From contig CALVEC010000005.1 of the NCBI GenBank assembly GCA_944326475.1, forward strand, positions 1 to 64,000: a stretch of DNA of 64,000 nucleotides. The letters run 5' to 3'. Below the pieces are notes generated by a model that saw nothing but the letters and a program-made list of their open reading frames with translations, made no database searches and had not been told where the DNA came from. Position 1 is the first letter of the stretch; each line of letters begins with the position of its first letter. Made by a program: the position numbers and the translations under genes. This DNA comes from Candidatus Gastranaerophilales bacterium. Lineage in GTDB: Bacteria; Cyanobacteriota; Vampirovibrionia; Gastranaerophilales; Gastranaerophilaceae. Below, one piece after another: positions 63,012-64,000 of the stretch.

Positions 63012-63656
63012 TTATACTTTTTGTATCTGTTTGTATTCAAGCTCGACAGGCGTTTCTCGACCAAAGATTGAAACACTTGCTCTGAGTTTTGACTTGTCGG
63101 GATAGACTTCAGTAATGTCACCGATAAAGTCTGCAAACGGTCCGGAAATAATACGAACCTTGTCGCCGACCTTAACGTCGAGTTCGATTTTAACAGACTG
63201 GGTTTGTGATCTGTGGATGATTTTTTTGATTTCGGAATCTTTAGCCGGGATAGGCTTTTTCGACGAGCCGACAAATTTAGTAACCCCGGCAGTATGTCTG
63301 ACAACATACCAGCTGTCATCATCCATAATCATTTCAACAAGGACATATCCCGGGAAGATTTTTTCTTCTCTGTCCTGTTTCTTACCGTCTTTAACTTTCG
63401 TGATGGTTTTTTGAGGAACTTCGATACGGAAGATTTTTTCTCCCATATTCATGTATTCAACACGTTTTTCGAGGTTGACCTTAACTTTGTTTTCGTGACC
63501 CGAATAAGTATGAACTACATACCATCTTTTTTGCGGAGCCTTGTTAGATTTTGAGCTGTTTTTAAACTCGGCATCTTTTTGCTCAAGAAGCTCTTGTTTT
63601 TCATTAGCTTCATTATTATCCGCTTCATTCATAAATTCATCTTTTTCTTTAGCCAT
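63012..63656 (-). CDS. nusG: Transcription termination/antitermination protein NusG
   Basis: A 214-residue NusG with an acidic N-terminal tail of about 40 residues before the NGN domain (RWYVVHTYSGHENKVKVNLE). FPGYVLVEMIMDDDSWYVV, then RHTAGVTKFVGSSKKP complete NGN; VGDKVRIISGPFADFIGDI is the KOW motif. It binds RNA polymerase and couples it to ribosomes. The tail rich in Glu, Asn and Lys is longer than in E. coli. The gene follows secE closely. Confidence 0.96.
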   Translation of the reverse strand: MAKEKDEFMNEADNNEANEKQELLEQKDAEFKNSSKSNKAPQKRWYVVHTYSGHENKVKVNLEKRVEYMNMGEKIFRIEVPQKTITKVKDGKKQDREEKIFPGYVLVEMIMDDDSWYVVRHTAGVTKFVGSSKKPIPAKDSEIKKIIHRSQTQSVKIELDVKVGDKVRIISGPFADFIGDITEVYPDKSKLRASVSIFGRETPVELEYKQIQKV

Positions 63657-63704
63657 TTATTTATCCTGCCATCTAATCGGCTGTCCCTTAACGGGTCGCC
63701 ATTC

Positions 63705-63935
63705 TTAACTCAAATGTAATAATTTCAGAATGCCGCTGAAAATTGAATCCATCAAAAGGATTGCTACTGTGAAAACGAAAGTTACAACAATAACGTATAG
63801 TGTTTCCACAAAGACTTGCTGTTTCTGCGGCCAGCTGATTTTTCCCCATTCAAGCTTAACGCTTTTGAGGTATGCAATGAAATCATCTTTCATATTGTTA
63901 TTAACCTGATTTTTGGTTTTGGTTTGGTTTGCCAT
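63705..63935 (-). CDS. secE: Protein translocase subunit SecE
   Basis: A 76-residue small SecE. A soluble amphipathic stretch (LKSVKLEWGKISWPQKQQV) is followed by one membrane helix (TLYVIVVTFVFTVAILLMDSIF). K-x-x-W-P-x-x-x-x-V is the family signature. It stabilises SecY in the translocon. GAGG is before the ATG. It lies between a tRNA-Trp gene and nusG in the common bacterial order. Confidence 0.93.
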   Translation of the reverse strand: MANQTKTKNQVNNNMKDDFIAYLKSVKLEWGKISWPQKQQVFVETLYVIVVTFVFTVAILLMDSIFSGILKLLHLS

Positions 63936-63961
63936 TTTTACCTCTGTTTTTAATTTAGAAA

Positions 63962-64000
63962 CGCGCCCTGAAGGACTCGAACCCTCGACATCCGGTTTTG
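63962..64000 (-). tRNA. tRNA-Trp, 3' part (window edge)
   Basis: On the minus strand the visible 39 nt are the 3' half of a tRNA: anticodon-stem end CAAAACCGG, variable loop ATGT, T arm GAGGG-TTCGAGT-CCTTC, acceptor AGGGCGC and discriminator G, with no CCA. The CAAAACCGG context fits a CCA anticodon (Trp) and the neighbourhood (tRNA-Trp-secE-nusG) is typical. The 5' half lies outside the window. Confidence 0.8.

Overview
The window is AT-rich bacterial chromosome with dense coding, mostly short intergenic gaps and many hairpin terminators. The best lineage guess is a gut Gastranaerophilales / Vampirovibrionia ('Melainabacteria') genome, the non-photosynthetic relatives of Cyanobacteria. The reasons are several large lineage-type proteins with an S-F-K-G motif near residue 50, a cyanobacterial-looking RpoZ, an N-terminally extended RecG and the overall gene mix. 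This is inference from remembered family patterns, not a database result.

Layout. 0-9.8 kb: tRNA-Phe, trxA, a large S-F-K-G protein, a uxs-ugd pair making UDP-xylose, mutS2 and a lipoprotein. 9.9-17 kb: a second large duplicated S-F-K-G protein, ribH, two small proteins, radA and an amino-acid permease. 17-24 kb: a wrecked mobile region holding four full and one partial 36-bp CRISPR repeats, a type II-C-like cas9 broken by a frameshift and a 3' truncation, phage head and tail gene fragments on both strands, a toxin-antitoxin pair and a papain-like toxin fragment. 24-37.3 kb: mnmA, several unknown proteins, a P-loop kinase, recG with a membrane-bound class III cyclase, wecB, a heavy-metal permease, a DegT aminotransferase and an omega-like protein.

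37.4-37.9 kb: a tRNA-Ala preceded by two 99-bp tandem units, each repeating the 5' part of the tRNA and folding into two extra hairpins. 37.9-47.8 kb: a membrane methyltransferase, a two-peptide micro-operon under a palindromic operator, a HEAT-queC-DUF366-SPOR operon, an M29 aminopeptidase, a histidine-phosphatase homologue lacking the RHG arginine, a DUF3137 protein and tcdA. 47.9-64 kb: ffh, mlaE, ilvE, dnaK, two further S-F-K-G-type proteins, xerC-metF, a DUF4914 protein and the tRNA-Trp-secE-nusG-rplK-rplA block with two matching L1-type leader structures.

The most notable points are the CRISPR/phage wreck (repeats carrying an extended -10 box, phage genes abutting repeats, cas9 joined to a phage head gene), the tRNA-Ala tandem array, the S-F-K-G protein family, and a set of genes whose -10 box lies 6-7 nt before the start codon, predicting leaderless mRNAs.
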